Below, piece by piece: positions 37,185 to 47,326 of a DNA stretch of 64,000 nucleotides. Each line of letters begins with the position of its first letter. Position 1 is the first letter of the stretch. The position numbers and the translations under genes were made by a program. The notes beneath the pieces were generated by a model. It was not told the origin of the DNA, did no database searches, and saw only the letters and a list, made by a program, of their open reading frames with translations. Origin of the DNA: Hyphomicrobiales bacterium (GTDB lineage: Bacteria; Pseudomonadota; Alphaproteobacteria; Rhizobiales; Rhizobiaceae); contig UCKM01000013.1 in assembly GCA_900473175.1 (NCBI GenBank), forward strand, positions 337,799-401,798, in the 5' to 3' direction.

Positions 37185-37336
37185 CCGAGAATGCCGGAAA
37201 AGGAGTAGCGTGAAGCAGATCGGCAGCTGGCGCGCCAAGCATGTACTCTTGCGAAAACCCGCTCAATTAAGCAAGGAACGGTCTTTGCATTTGCTATAAT
37301 CTCGCGGGTAAGGCTCATACCAGCGAGGAGACTGCC

Positions 37337-38620
37337 ATGACCGCTCCCCATCCCTCAAAGACCCATATCGGCAATCACGAATTGCATCCGGAAACATTAA
37401 TGCTCAATTACGGGTATGATCCGGAATTGTCGGAAGGCGCGGTGAAGCCGCCGGTGTTTCTGACCTCTACCTTCGTGTTCAAATCGGCTGAAGAGGGCCG
37501 TGACTTTTTCGACTTCGTCTCCGGGAGGCGAGAGCCACCCGCCGGCACAGGCGCGGGTCTCGTCTATTCGCGCTTCAACCATCCAAATAGCGAGATCGTT
37601 GAAGACAGGCTTGCTGTCTACGAGCGCACCGAGAGCTGTGCGCTGTTTTCCTCGGGCATGTCGGCAATCGCCACGACCCTGCTTGCCTTCGTGCGTCCGG
37701 GCGATGCGATCCTGCATTCGCAGCCGCTCTATGGCGGCACTGAAACCCTGCTGGCCAAGACATTTCTCAATTTGGGCGCGGCCGCCGTTGGTTTTGCCGA
37801 TGGCGTGAATGAAGCCTCGGTGCAGGCTGCTGCCGAAGACGCCATGAAGCGCGGCCGCGTATCCGTGATTTTGATAGAGACCCCAGCCAATCCGACAAAC
37901 AGCCTGGTTGACGTGGCGATGATCCGCCGGATCGCCGAAGCAATTGGCGAAAAGCAGGGCCATCGCCCGGTGATCGCCTGCGACAATACTTTGCTCGGCC
38001 CCGTATTCCAGCGACCTATCGAGCATGGCGCGGATATTTCGCTTTATTCTCTGACCAAATATGTCGGCGGCCATTCCGATCTAATCGCCGGTGCCGCGCT
38101 TGGATCGAAAGCGGTGATGAAACAGGTGAAGGCGCTACGCGGTGCGATCGGCACGCAGCTTGATCCGCACTCCTGCTGGATGCTCGGCCGCTCGCTCGAA
38201 ACGCTCAGCATCCGTATGGAAAAGGCCAACGATAACGCCCGGGTCGTCGCCGATTTCCTGCGCGAGCACCCAAAGGTCGAGAAAATCCACTATCTGCCCT
38301 ATCACGATCCAGCTTCGCCGCTGGGCAAGACATTTGCCGCACAGTGCACAGGCGCAGGTTCGACCTTCTCCTTCGATATTCAAGGCGGGCAGCCGGCAGC
38401 CTTCAAATTCCTTAATGCGCTGCAGATTTTGAAACTGGCCGTCAGTCTCGGCGGTACGGAATCGCTCGCCAGCCATCCGGCGACGATGACACACTCTGGC
38501 GTACCGGTGGATGTGCGCCAACGCATCGGTGTGCTTGATTCGACCATTCGACTGTCCATCGGCATCGAACACCCTGATGATCTCGTCGCCGATGTCGCCC
38601 ATGCCTTGAGCGCAGCTTAA
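37337..38620 (+). CDS. Cys/Met metabolism PLP-dependent enzyme (cystathionine gamma-synthase/methionine gamma-lyase family)
   Basis: Fold-type I PLP enzyme, 427 residues. [17 protein letters not shown] and [17 protein letters not shown] (phosphate-binding loop), [17 protein letters not shown], and [20 protein letters not shown], whose lysine carries PLP, are all present. Family members include cystathionine gamma-synthase, O-succinylhomoserine sulfhydrylase and methionine gamma-lyase; the residues seen do not separate them. GAGGAG precedes the ATG. Confidence 0.92.
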   Translation: MTAPHPSKTHIGNHELHPETLMLNYGYDPELSEGAVKPPVFLTSTFVFKSAEEGRDFFDFVSGRREPPAGTGAGLVYSRFNHPNSEIVEDRLAVYERTESCALFSSGMSAIATTLLAFVRPGDAILHSQPLYGGTETLLAKTFLNLGAAAVGFADGVNEASVQAAAEDAMKRGRVSVILIETPANPTNSLVDVAMIRRIAEAIGEKQGHRPVIACDNTLLGPVFQRPIEHGADISLYSLTKYVGGHSDLIAGAALGSKAVMKQVKALRGAIGTQLDPHSCWMLGRSLETLSIRMEKANDNARVVADFLREHPKVEKIHYLPYHDPASPLGKTFAAQCTGAGSTFSFDIQGGQPAAFKFLNALQILKLAVSLGGTESLASHPATMTHSGVPVDVRQRIGVLDSTIRLSIGIEHPDDLVADVAHALSAA

Positions 38621-38733
38621 TCTGCGGCGCTCATGGCAAGATTCGTGCTTGTGTCGTCTGCGACGGCCGGTGCAAAGTTGGGCATGATCGGTTCGGTCAT
38701 GCTCATGCCAATTTGCCGTTGCAGAAAGCCCTC

Positions 38734-39660
38734 ATGGTCACCCGTCTCTATTCGCATCCGATCTACCTCGAGCACCTGACGCCCATGGGCCATCCGGAGC
38801 GTCCGGACCGGTTGCGCGCCCTGAACAAGGTCCTCGAAGACAGCGCCTTCGATGCGCTGGATCGTGTCGAATCGCCGATGGGTGACGAAGCGACGATCCT
38901 TTATGCGCATCCGGAAACATTCATCGAGCGCGTAAGACGCACGATCCCGGAAGAAGGTCTGACCCGTGTCGATTCCGACACGACCGTCAGCCCCAAGAGT
39001 TGGGAGGCTGCATTGACCGCCATCGGTGCAGCGAATGCGGCTGTCGATGATGTGTTCGAGGGGCGTGCCGATAACGTCTTCGTCGCCTCGCGCCCGCCCG
39101 GGCATCACGCCGAGCGGAACAAGGCGATGGGCTTCTGTCTCTTCAACAATGCCGCTATTGCCGCGCGCCATGCGCAAAAGGCCCATGGGATAGAGCGGGT
39201 GGCGATCGTTGATTGGGATGTGCATCATGGCAACGGGACCCAGGACATTTTCTGGGACGACCCATCGGTGCTTTACTGCTCGACGCATCAGATGCCGCTT
39301 TATCCGGGCTCTGGCGCCAAGTCCGAGACTGGTGCAGGCAATATCGTCAATGCACCGCTTGCGCCGATGACGGGCAGCGACCATTTCCGGGAAGCATTCA
39401 ATACCCGAATTCTGCCGGCGCTTGATACGTTTCAGCCGCAGCTGATCATCATTTCCGCGGGTTTCGACGCCCATCACCGCGATCCGCTGGCGGAAATCAA
39501 TCTCTTTGAAGACGATTTCGACTGGGCGACCGCCGAGCTCATGGAAAGAGCTGGGAGCTACGCATCAAACCGCCTTGTCAGCCTTCTTGAAGGCGGCTAC
39601 GACCTCAAGGGGATGTCGCTCTCAGCGGGCGCGCATATCAAACGCTTGATGGAAGGTTGA
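38734..39660 (+). CDS. Histone-deacetylase-like amidohydrolase
   Basis: Zinc-dependent HDAC-superfamily enzyme of 308 residues, probably acting on small acetylated amines or acetyl-lysine. Motifs: [33 protein letters not shown] (His-His), [15 protein letters not shown] (zinc Asp/His), [13 protein letters not shown] (zinc Asp) and LEGGYDL. The ATG at 38734 starts the conserved N-terminus; a TTG at 38713 would add seven residues. xseB begins three bases after its stop. Confidence 0.92.
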   Translation: MVTRLYSHPIYLEHLTPMGHPERPDRLRALNKVLEDSAFDALDRVESPMGDEATILYAHPETFIERVRRTIPEEGLTRVDSDTTVSPKSWEAALTAIGAANAAVDDVFEGRADNVFVASRPPGHHAERNKAMGFCLFNNAAIAARHAQKAHGIERVAIVDWDVHHGNGTQDIFWDDPSVLYCSTHQMPLYPGSGAKSETGAGNIVNAPLAPMTGSDHFREAFNTRILPALDTFQPQLIIISAGFDAHHRDPLAEINLFEDDFDWATAELMERAGSYASNRLVSLLEGGYDLKGMSLSAGAHIKRLMEG

Positions 39661-39662
39661 TC

Positions 39663-39917
39663 ATGGCCGACGTACAGAACAATTCCGATATCGCCGACAT
39701 GAGCTTCGAACAGGCACTCGATCAACTGGAAAAGATCGTTGACGATCTGGAGCGCGGCGATGTGCCGCTGGAACAATCGATCCGCATCTATGAACGCGGC
39801 GAAGCGCTGAAGAAGCATTGCGATACCTTGCTGCGCGCCGCCGAGGACAAGGTCGAAAAGATCAGACTCGGGCGCGATGGTCAGCCTGTCGGAACCGAGC
39901 CGCTCGACCCGGAGTGA
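39663..39917 (+). CDS. xseB: Exodeoxyribonuclease VII small subunit
   Basis: 84-residue helical partner of XseA, required for ExoVII, which degrades single-stranded DNA. The family pattern [37 protein letters not shown] forms two helices. GAAGG lies eight bases before the ATG at 39663. It follows the HDAC-like gene closely, as in related genomes; xseA is not in the window. Confidence 0.95.
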   Translation: MADVQNNSDIADMSFEQALDQLEKIVDDLERGDVPLEQSIRIYERGEALKKHCDTLLRAAEDKVEKIRLGRDGQPVGTEPLDPE

Positions 39918-40015
39918 CACTTGGCACGCTGTTCAGAACTATTGTGACCCGCTAAGGTTGAGTTCTAGGCCATAAACTCACGAATAGGTTTACGGCCCAA
40001 CAAGGAGCTGCGTTC

Positions 40016-40939
40016 ATGAGCTTTTTCCCTTGCAAGGATCCGGAACCCGGCGACGTAACGGCGGTCGATGCCATCGAGACCCTGATCATCCCACGCACCA
40101 GCGATATCGGCGGACTGGAAGTGCGGCGCGCCTTGCCGAGCGCCCAGCGCCGGCTGGTAGGCCCCTTCATCTTCTTCGACCGGATGGGACCCGCAATCCT
40201 GCGGCCAACCAATGCGCTGGACGTGCGTCCGCATCCGCACATTGGCCTGTCGACGGTAACCTACCTCTTCGACGGCAAGATACGCCATCGCGACAGTCTG
40301 GGGACCGAAATGGTCATTCGGCCGGGCGACGTCAATCTGATGACGGCGGGTCGGGGCATCGTGCATTCCGAACGCTCACCGGAGGAATTGCGCACTGAGC
40401 CCCTGCCGATTTCAGGATTGCAGACGTGGCTGGCGCTACCCGATCATTTGGAAGAGATAGATCCCGCCTTTGCCAATACTGGCGTTGGCGAGTTGCCATA
40501 CCTGCGCGAAAATGGTGTAGAGGTGCGGGTCGTCATGGGCAATTTTCACGGCGCAAGTTCTTCGGTGAAACAGCACGCCGAAACCCTCTATGTCGATATG
40601 CGTCTTGATCCCGGAAAACGCGTCCAGATACCGGGTACTGCAGCGGAAGAGCGTGCCATTTACACGCTCGATGGACCGGTGGAAATTGCGGGAGAAACTT
40701 TCCCGGCAGACCGTCTTATAGCTTTCCGCACCGGTGATGAGATCATCATCCATGCACCGCAAGGCGCGCATTTCATGCTGTTCGGCGGCGCAGCACTGCC
40801 ATCCAAGCGCTATATCTGGTGGAATTTTGTTTCATCATCCAAGGAGCGCATCGAGCAGGCGAAGGAAGAGTGGCGCACCGGACGATTCGATATCGTGCCC
40901 GGCGACGCCGAAGAATTCATACCCTTGCCTGAAAATTGA
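40016..40939 (+). CDS. Pirin family protein
   Basis: Bicupin of 307 residues with the pirin N-terminal metal site HPHIGLSTVTYLFDGKIRHRDS (His-His-His-Glu type) and PGDVNLMTAGRGIVHSER. Pirins are regulatory or quercetinase-like proteins in different organisms; the role here is unknown. The second cupin half (about 180-285) lacks a clear metal site. Ahead of it is a 98-base gap without other features. Confidence 0.93.
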   Translation: MSFFPCKDPEPGDVTAVDAIETLIIPRTSDIGGLEVRRALPSAQRRLVGPFIFFDRMGPAILRPTNALDVRPHPHIGLSTVTYLFDGKIRHRDSLGTEMVIRPGDVNLMTAGRGIVHSERSPEELRTEPLPISGLQTWLALPDHLEEIDPAFANTGVGELPYLRENGVEVRVVMGNFHGASSSVKQHAETLYVDMRLDPGKRVQIPGTAAEERAIYTLDGPVEIAGETFPADRLIAFRTGDEIIIHAPQGAHFMLFGGAALPSKRYIWWNFVSSSKERIEQAKEEWRTGRFDIVPGDAEEFIPLPEN

Positions 40940-41044
40940 CTTGAGAGCGGAGGATTCTCCGCTTCTTGCCGCACAGCTGGAATTGCTCTAGGGAACGACG
41001 CCAGCTTTCTGGCAAGAATTGACCTTGGAACTGGAACCTGCACT

Positions 41045-42964
41045 TTGGCCAAGAATATTGAAACACCGCTGCTTGATCGCGTCCATGTCCCCGCGGATTT
41101 GCGCCAATTGCCCGAATCCGACCTGCCGCAATTGGCGCAGGAATTGCGCAGCGAATTGATCGATGCGGTGTCGACCACCGGTGGTCACCTTGGCGCTGGC
41201 CTCGGGGTCGTCGAGCTGACCGTTGCGCTGCATCATGTTTTCGATACCCCGCATGACCGGGTCATCTGGGACGTCGGGCATCAGGCCTATCCGCACAAGA
41301 TCCTGACTGGACGGCGCGATCGGATCCGAACGCTCCGGCAGGAAGGTGGCCTTTCCGGTTTCACCAAGCGCAGCGAAAGCGATTACGACCCTTTCGGCGC
41401 CGCTCATTCCTCTACGTCCATATCGGCAGGCCTCGGCATGGCTGTCGCCAGCGATCTTTCCGGCGCGAAGCGCAATGTCATTGCGGTCATCGGCGACGGC
41501 GCGATGTCGGCTGGCATGGCCTATGAGGCAATGAACAATGCTGGCGCACTCGATGCGCGTCTCATTGTCATTCTCAACGATAATGACATGTCAATCGCGC
41601 CGCCAACCGGGGCAATGAGCGCCTATCTCGCCCGCCTCGTGTCGGGCAGGGCCTATCGCTCGTTTCGCGAGACCGCCAAGCAGCTCGCGAAAAAACTGCC
41701 GAAATTCCTGCAGGAAAAGGCGCGGCTCTCGGAAGAATATGCGCGCGGTTTCTGGACCGGCGGTACCATGTTCGAGGAGCTAGGTTTTTACTATGTCGGC
41801 CCGATCGACGGCCATAATCTCGACCATCTGCTTCCGGTCCTGAAAAATGTCCGTGACACGATGGATGGGCCGGTGCTGATCCATGTCGTGACTCAGAAGG
41901 GTAAGGGCTATGCGCCGGCCGAGGCCGCGGCGGACAAATATCACGGAGTCAACAAGTTTGACGTGATCACCGGCGCGCAGGCGAAGCCGCCGGCCAATGC
42001 GCCAAGCTATACCAAGGTCTTTGCCACCAGCCTGATCGAGGAAGCGCGCCACGACGACAGGATCGTTGCGATTACCGCCGCCATGCCTGGCGGAACCGGC
42101 CTTGATCTATTCGGCGAGGTCTTTCCCCAACGTACCTTTGATGTTGGCATCGCGGAACAACATGCTGTCACCTTCGCCGCCGGCATGGCGAGCGAAGGCT
42201 TCAAGCCGTTCGCGGCAATCTATTCGACGTTCCTGCAGCGCGGCTTCGATCAAGTTGTGCATGACGTCTCGCTGCAGAACCTGCCTGTGCGTTTTCCGAT
42301 TGACCGGGCAGGGCTGGTCGGTGCGGACGGGGCGACCCATGCCGGCTCATTTGATACCGGTTTCCTAGCCGCGCTGCCCGGCTTCGTCGTCATGGCGGCA
42401 TCGGACGAGGCGGAACTGCGCCACATGGTTCGCACTGCCGCCGAATATGACGAAGGTCCAATCTCTTTCCGCTACCCGCGGGGGGACGGCGTTGGCGTCG
42501 ATCTGCCGGAGCGCGGCCAAATTCTTCAGATCGGCAAGGGACGCGTCGTTCGTGAGGGTTCGAAGATCGCGCTTCTGGCGTTCGGCACGCGGCTGCACGA
42601 ATGTCTTGCCGCCGCAGACGAGCTCGACGCCGCTGGCCTTCCCACGACGGTTGCTGATGCCCGATTTGCCAAGCCGCTTGACGAGGACCTTGTGCGCCGC
42701 CTCGCACGCGAACACGAAGTGCTCATAACCGTGGAGGAGGGCGCTGTCGGCGGGTTTGCCTCGCATGTGCTTCATTTCCTCAGCCGCGACGGGCTGCTCG
42801 ACCAGGGCCTTCGCGTCCGCGCCTTGACCTTGCCCGACGCCTATCTGGACCATGCCAAGCCGGAAGCCATGTATGCGCGCGCCGGACTGGATGCGGCTGG
42901 AATTGTACAGGCGGTCTTCGGTGCGCTCGGCCGCGACCATCTGGTTGCGCCTGCCCGCGCGTGA
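41045..42964 (+). CDS. dxs: 1-deoxy-D-xylulose-5-phosphate synthase
   Basis: Thiamine-diphosphate enzyme that starts the MEP isoprenoid pathway from pyruvate and glyceraldehyde-3-phosphate. The 639 residues include [37 protein letters not shown] (ThDP/Mg motif GDG...N), [17 protein letters not shown] (Glu that activates ThDP) and the transketolase-like C-terminus. The start is TTG with only a weak GGAA upstream; no better ATG exists near the conserved N-terminus. It overlaps tlyA by four bases (GTGA). Confidence 0.96.
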   Translation: MAKNIETPLLDRVHVPADLRQLPESDLPQLAQELRSELIDAVSTTGGHLGAGLGVVELTVALHHVFDTPHDRVIWDVGHQAYPHKILTGRRDRIRTLRQEGGLSGFTKRSESDYDPFGAAHSSTSISAGLGMAVASDLSGAKRNVIAVIGDGAMSAGMAYEAMNNAGALDARLIVILNDNDMSIAPPTGAMSAYLARLVSGRAYRSFRETAKQLAKKLPKFLQEKARLSEEYARGFWTGGTMFEELGFYYVGPIDGHNLDHLLPVLKNVRDTMDGPVLIHVVTQKGKGYAPAEAAADKYHGVNKFDVITGAQAKPPANAPSYTKVFATSLIEEARHDDRIVAITAAMPGGTGLDLFGEVFPQRTFDVGIAEQHAVTFAAGMASEGFKPFAAIYSTFLQRGFDQVVHDVSLQNLPVRFPIDRAGLVGADGATHAGSFDTGFLAALPGFVVMAASDEAELRHMVRTAAEYDEGPISFRYPRGDGVGVDLPERGQILQIGKGRVVREGSKIALLAFGTRLHECLAAADELDAAGLPTTVADARFAKPLDEDLVRRLAREHEVLITVEEGAVGGFASHVLHFLSRDGLLDQGLRVRALTLPDAYLDHAKPEAMYARAGLDAAGIVQAVFGALGRDHLVAPARA

Positions 42965-43704
42965 CGACCCGGCTCGATCAGCTTCTGGTTGAAAAGGGCC
43001 TGTTTGCCACCCGGTCGCGGGCACGCGATGCGATCGTGCGCGGGACTGTTCAGGTCAATGGAACTGTTGCCACCAAGCCGGGTGCAGCGATTGCAGAATC
43101 AGCTGCCATCAATGTCGACGACCCTGCGAGTACCTATTTTTCGCGTGCTGCCCTCAAACTCATTGCCGGTCTCGACCATTTCGAGATTCCCGTCGCAGGC
43201 CGCACCGCCCTCGATATTGGTGCCTCCACCGGCGGGTTCACCCAGGTTCTGCTGGGTCGGGGTGCTGATCACGTGGTTGCCGTCGATGTCGGGCACGACC
43301 AGTTGCATCAGTCCTTGCGGAGCAATACCCGCGTCACCAACCTTGAGACGCTGAATGCACGCAGTTTGACCCGCGATCATCTCCTAGGTCGCAAGATCGA
43401 CCTTGTCGTCTCGGACGTCAGCTTCATATCGCTGAAACTTGCCCTGCCGCCAGCTCTTGATCTTGCCGAGCCGGGCGCCCACTGCGTGTTGCTGGTCAAG
43501 CCGCAATTCGAAGCCGGCCGCGAGGCCATCGGCAAGGGTGGCATCTTGCGCGATCTGATGGATGGTGAACGCGTGGCAAATGATCTAAGGAACTGGCTGG
43601 ATGGATTGCCGGGCTGGAAAGCGCTTGGGCTAAGCCCTTCGCCCATAGAGGGCGGTGATGGCAATCGCGAATTTCTGCTGGCCGGATTGAAAAGAAGAGA
43701 TTGA
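42961..43704 (+). CDS. tlyA: TlyA-family rRNA 2'-O-methyltransferase/hemolysin-like protein
   Basis: 247 residues: an S4 RNA-binding domain (about 1-65, [22 protein letters not shown]), then an FtsJ-like methyltransferase with [20 protein letters not shown] as SAM motif I and [19 protein letters not shown] as the later active-site region. In other bacteria TlyA methylates 16S and 23S rRNA; the label hemolysin is historical. GTG start, with its first bases in the dxs stop codon, so translation is coupled. Confidence 0.93.
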   Translation: MTTRLDQLLVEKGLFATRSRARDAIVRGTVQVNGTVATKPGAAIAESAAINVDDPASTYFSRAALKLIAGLDHFEIPVAGRTALDIGASTGGFTQVLLGRGADHVVAVDVGHDQLHQSLRSNTRVTNLETLNARSLTRDHLLGRKIDLVVSDVSFISLKLALPPALDLAEPGAHCVLLVKPQFEAGREAIGKGGILRDLMDGERVANDLRNWLDGLPGWKALGLSPSPIEGGDGNREFLLAGLKRRD

Positions 43705-44933
43705 TGAGTACGCGCGTGACGATCGAACGAATGGGCGCCGGTGGCGACGGTATCGCCGCAACGCCCAGCGGAATTGCCTACGTGCCTTTTACGCTCCCCC
43801 GTGAAGTCGCCAACGTCGCCTTGGAGCATAATCGCGCCACGCTCATGGCTTTGCTTGAGCCTTCGCCCGAGCGCATCGACCCCGCCTGCCGTCATTTCGA
43901 GGAATGCGGCGGCTGTGCCTTGCAACACTGGCAGGGCGAACCATACCGGCAGTGGAAGCGCTCGCTGGTCGAAGATGCGCTGAAAAGCAGGGGGCTCGTC
44001 TTCGAACTCGAACCGCTTGTGCCCTGCGCGCCGCATACGCGGCGCCGCGCGGTGTTTGCTGTGCGCACAAGCGATCACGGCGCGGTGCTCGGCTTCAACC
44101 GGCATTTGAGCCACGAACTGATCGATATCGCCGAGTGTCCTGTAACGGTTCCAGAGATTGTCGCGCGGCTCGACGATCTGCGCGATCTTGTTGCGGTGGT
44201 CGGCGGCGGCATGAAACCGTTCCGGTTGACGGTGACGACAACAGCCTCCGGGCTCGATATCATGGTGTCGGGGTGTCAGGCCCCCGATGCCGCCAAGCGC
44301 CAGGCGCTGACGGCACTCGTCCTCAAGAAAGATTTCGCGCGGCTGAGCTTTGAAGGGGAGATCATCGTCGAACCCCGCAAGCCCATTATCCATTTTGGCA
44401 AGGTGCCGGTATTCCTGCCGCCAGGTGGCTTCCTCCAGGCCACCGCCGATGCGGAAGCAGCGATGTCGGCACTGGTGACGACCCATCTCGGCAGGGCCAA
44501 GAAAGCGATCGACCTTTTCTGCGGTTCCGGCACATTTGCGCTGCGCATGGCGGAGAAGTCGGCGGTTCATGCGGTGGAGGGTGATCAGGCGGCAGTTGCT
44601 GCACTCGACCGCAGCGTCCGCCACGTGCAAGGCCTGAAACCGGTGACGGTCGAACGCCGCGACCTCTTCCGCCGCCCATTTTTGACGAGGGAGCTCACCC
44701 ATTTCAGTGGTCTGGTGTTCGATCCGCCGCGCGCCGGCGCCGAGGCGCAGGCAATCGAGATTGCCAAATCCGCCGTGCCGAAAGTGGCCGCGGTATCCTG
44801 CAATCCGGTCACGCTGGCCCGGGATCTCAGCCTATTGGTCAAGGGCGGCTACAGAATCGACCGTGTCGTGCCGATCGACCAGTTTCTCTGGTCGTCACAC
44901 GTGGAAGCGGTGGCCTTGCTCAGCAAGCGCTGA
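43704..44933 (+). CDS. Class I SAM-dependent RNA methyltransferase (TrmA/RlmD type)
   Basis: Probable m5U methyltransferase for rRNA or tRNA, 409 residues. An iron-sulfur-like Cys set is present at Cys62, Cys68 and Cys71 (ACRHFEECGGCALQHW), plus IAECP. The methyltransferase half has DLFCGSGTFALRMA, and the catalytic cysteine lies in VSCNPVTLARDL. SSHVEAVAL supplies the conserved HVE. An N-terminal TRAM-like segment precedes the cysteines. It starts at the last base of the tlyA stop (TGATG). The exact target uridine is not determined. Confidence 0.93.
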   Translation: MSTRVTIERMGAGGDGIAATPSGIAYVPFTLPREVANVALEHNRATLMALLEPSPERIDPACRHFEECGGCALQHWQGEPYRQWKRSLVEDALKSRGLVFELEPLVPCAPHTRRRAVFAVRTSDHGAVLGFNRHLSHELIDIAECPVTVPEIVARLDDLRDLVAVVGGGMKPFRLTVTTTASGLDIMVSGCQAPDAAKRQALTALVLKKDFARLSFEGEIIVEPRKPIIHFGKVPVFLPPGGFLQATADAEAAMSALVTTHLGRAKKAIDLFCGSGTFALRMAEKSAVHAVEGDQAAVAALDRSVRHVQGLKPVTVERRDLFRRPFLTRELTHFSGLVFDPPRAGAEAQAIEIAKSAVPKVAAVSCNPVTLARDLSLLVKGGYRIDRVVPIDQFLWSSHVEAVALLSKR

Positions 44934-44955
44934 TTCCGCACCGATGCAGAATGAT

Positions 44956-46368
44956 TCAGACAGCCGTTCCGCCCACCGTCATCTGGTCCATGCGCAGATG
45001 CGGCTGGCCAACGCCGACGGGCACCGACTGGCCGGCTTTGCCGCACATTCCGATGCCCGTATCGAGCTGCAGGTCATTGCCGATCATCGATATGCGCTGC
45101 ATGGCATCGGGTCCATTGCCGATGAGCATGGCGCCCTTGACCGGTGCGCCGACCTTGCCGTTCTCGATCATATAGGCCTCGGTGCAACCGAAGACGAATT
45201 TTCCCGAGGTGATGTCGACCTGTCCGCCACCGAATGAAACCGCATAGATGCCCTTCTTGACGGAAGCGATGATCTCCTCGGGCGACTTGTCGCCCCCAAG
45301 CATGTAGGTGTTGGTCATGCGCGGCATCGGCACATGCGCATAGGATTCGCGCCGCCCATTGCCTGTCGGTTCCATGCCCATCAATCGGGCATTCTGCCGG
45401 TCCTGCATGTATCCGACGAGAATCCCGTCTTCGATCAGCACGGTCTTGTTGGTCGGCATGCCTTCGTCATCGACGGTGAGCGAGCCACGCCGCTCGGCAA
45501 TCGTGCCGTCGTCGACAACCGTGACGCCCTTCGATGCCACTTTCTGGCCAAGCAGGCCGGCAAAGGCCGACGTCTTCTTGCGGTTGAAATCGCCTTCGAG
45601 CCCATGTCCGACCGCCTCGTGCAGCATGACGCCAGGCCAGCCGTTGGAGAGGACGACATCCATGGTGCCCGCCGGCGCCGGAATGGCTTCGAGATTGACC
45701 AGCGCCTGACGCAGTGCTTCATCGGCTGCGTATTGCCACTTGTCGGTCGCAATGAACTCGCCGAATCCCTTGCGTCCGCCCGTGCCATACGAGCCGCTTT
45801 CCTGGCGGTCGCCATCGCCCGCAACGACACTGATGTTGAGCCGTACCATGGGGCGGACGTCGCGGACGAAATGGCCGTCCGCACGCAGGATTTCCACCTG
45901 CTGCCACGAAGCCGCGAGCGACACCGAGACCTGCCGCACCTTGGGGTCCTTGCCGCGCAGATAGGCGTCGATTTCCTGAAGAAGCTTCACCTTCGCCTCG
46001 AATGTCGGCGAGCCTAAAGGGTTCTCGTCGCTGTAAAGGCTGCGATTCGTCCCGGGTGGCGGCGCCGTGTAGGTTCCGGAATAGCCGGTTCGAATCGCGG
46101 AGGCGGCGTCGGCGGCGCGCTTGAGCGCTCCGAGCGACAGCTCGCCGGCATGGGCATAACCGACGCCTTCACCAGCAACGGCGCGCAGGCCAAAGCCCTG
46201 ATCCTGGTTGAACGAGCCGTTCTTCAGCCGGCCATTATCAAACACAAGGCCTTCCGATTCGCGGTACTCCATGAACAACTCGCCGTCATCGGCTCCCTCA
46301 AGGCTATGCTTGACGGTTTCAAGGATTTTTTCGCGCGGCGCGTCAAAACTGTCGATAAGGCTCTTCAT
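44956..46368 (-). CDS. tldD: Metalloprotease TldD
   Basis: Zinc peptidase that works with TldE/PmbA on small peptides, such as microcin precursors and antitoxins. The 470 residues contain the zinc motif HEAVGH (residues 250-255) with GLEGDFNR after it, and IYAVSFGGGQVDITSGKFVFG with the second metal-side residues. It converges with the RNA methyltransferase. The start lies just after a strong hairpin on the same strand, and no separate SD is visible. Confidence 0.95.
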   Translation of the reverse strand: MKSLIDSFDAPREKILETVKHSLEGADDGELFMEYRESEGLVFDNGRLKNGSFNQDQGFGLRAVAGEGVGYAHAGELSLGALKRAADAASAIRTGYSGTYTAPPPGTNRSLYSDENPLGSPTFEAKVKLLQEIDAYLRGKDPKVRQVSVSLAASWQQVEILRADGHFVRDVRPMVRLNISVVAGDGDRQESGSYGTGGRKGFGEFIATDKWQYAADEALRQALVNLEAIPAPAGTMDVVLSNGWPGVMLHEAVGHGLEGDFNRKKTSAFAGLLGQKVASKGVTVVDDGTIAERRGSLTVDDEGMPTNKTVLIEDGILVGYMQDRQNARLMGMEPTGNGRRESYAHVPMPRMTNTYMLGGDKSPEEIIASVKKGIYAVSFGGGQVDITSGKFVFGCTEAYMIENGKVGAPVKGAMLIGNGPDAMQRISMIGNDLQLDTGIGMCGKAGQSVPVGVGQPHLRMDQMTVGGTAV

Positions 46369-46374
46369 AACAAA

Positions 46375-46405
46375 ACATCCGGTTCAAATTGCATGAACCG
46401 GATGT
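46375..46405 (-). terminator. 12-bp hairpin between ialB and tldD that abuts the tldD start
   Basis: Minus-strand reading: ACATCCGGTTCA, a 7-base loop, TGAACCGGATGT, then TTTGTTATG, the last three bases being the tldD start. The stem is perfect and a short U-rich run follows, so it can terminate ialB transcripts. The only GGA resembling a tldD ribosome-binding site is inside the stem, so folding could also limit tldD translation. Confidence 0.75.
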
Positions 46406-46448
46406 AGGCCTTCGGTGGGCTAACGACAACATTAATGTTGCGTAACGG

Positions 46449-46967
46449 TCAGGGGAGGGCGTCGAAGCCTTCGCCAAATCCATTGAGTTCGACAGGAATG
46501 CCGATGCCTTCCTCCGGCGTCTGGAAGACGATGAAGGTTGCGGCCTTGCCGGTCTTGAGCGTTTGGACCAGTTGGTCTTCGAGAATGACTTCGGCATAGC
46601 AGCCGTCTTCGAAGCAACGTACAAAATAGGCGCGGCCGATGTCCTTGCCATCGACGTTAAGGCCAAGGCCGTTGGGCAAAAGCACGCCCAGAGGCGCGAG
46701 GACGCGCAGGATCTTGGCCTTGTTGTCCGCGGTTTTCAGCACGACAACCGAAAGTCCCATTTCGGGACGATCCGCTGCGACCACGTTCTGGATCAATGCG
46801 CATTGTTCTGACTTAGCGCCTGCAGGCGTGTCGCAAAGGATCGACCATGCTCCATGGGTGGATTTGACCGTGCCGCTCTGCTGTGCTGCCATGGCAGCAC
46901 CTGCAAAAACGGTCAATAACAGTGTAAGCAGGCCAAGGGCAGTGCTACGTAGCGTGAAAGAGGACAT
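46449..46967 (-). CDS. ialB: Invasion-associated locus B (IalB) family protein
   Basis: Secreted or periplasmic protein of 172 residues from a family first named in Bartonella. The signal peptide runs to GAAMAAQ (about residue 28). Four conserved cysteines (ILCDT, EQCALIQ, VRCFEDGC) suggest two disulfides. The ATG at 46967 has GGAG five bases upstream; the frame continues upstream without family features. In free-living relatives the role is unknown, and the name need not mean invasion. It is separated from tldD by the terminator hairpin. Confidence 0.9.
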   Translation of the reverse strand: MSSFTLRSTALGLLTLLLTVFAGAAMAAQQSGTVKSTHGAWSILCDTPAGAKSEQCALIQNVVAADRPEMGLSVVVLKTADNKAKILRVLAPLGVLLPNGLGLNVDGKDIGRAYFVRCFEDGCYAEVILEDQLVQTLKTGKAATFIVFQTPEEGIGIPVELNGFGEGFDALP

Positions 46968-47326
46968 AGAGGCTCCAAAACGAATCATCCAGACGTTAAA
47001 CCTCCACGTCCCGGATGAAAAGAATACCGCTCCAATACTCCCCAGCATACAGCGGCCTGCAATGTGTCGTGTAGTGCAAAAATGGCCGGATTGTGTGCCG
47101 AGTGTCGGCTTGTGCAGCAAAATCGCTGCGAATGAGAAAAAACACGCGTCTTTCTATGGAGCGGTGGCCGCATAGTACGAAGCTGCGCGCAAAAATGCCG
47201 CATGAGATCACGTTCGCCTTCCTTGCGATGTAAGCTAATGTGTGGTTTGAACGCGGCATATATCCGGGCCTGGTCTGCGCCCGGTCTTAACGTATGGAAT
47301 CAAAGCTTCATTCGGGAGATTTCTAG
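46968..47326. other. Divergent regulatory gap between ialB and coxB
   Basis: 359 bases without a gene. It must hold the promoters of ialB and the cox operon. Near coxB, CCGGGC (47264-47269) pairs with GCCCGG (47279-47284) in the leader. ATGCCGC (near 47193) and GCGGCAT (near 47257) form a wider inverted pair. No EcfG-type or clear FNR-type box was found. The coxB GTG is preceded by GGGAG. Confidence 0.55.

Noticed and set aside
37275-37301. GGAAC before the Cys/Met enzyme as a third EcfG site
   Set aside because: No CGTT at 16 or 17 bases; a TATAAT box instead suggests a housekeeping promoter.
37185-37336. SAM-II riboswitch ahead of the Cys/Met enzyme
   Set aside because: The expected pseudoknot core and the conserved GCTAAA-type stretch were not found.
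38617-38709. Short minus-strand frame ending in TNLAMSAAD
   Set aside because: Under 30 codons in the spacer, no SD, no known family.
40992-41015. GGAAC before dxs as an EcfG site
   Set aside because: The -10 position reads CAAG, not CGTT.
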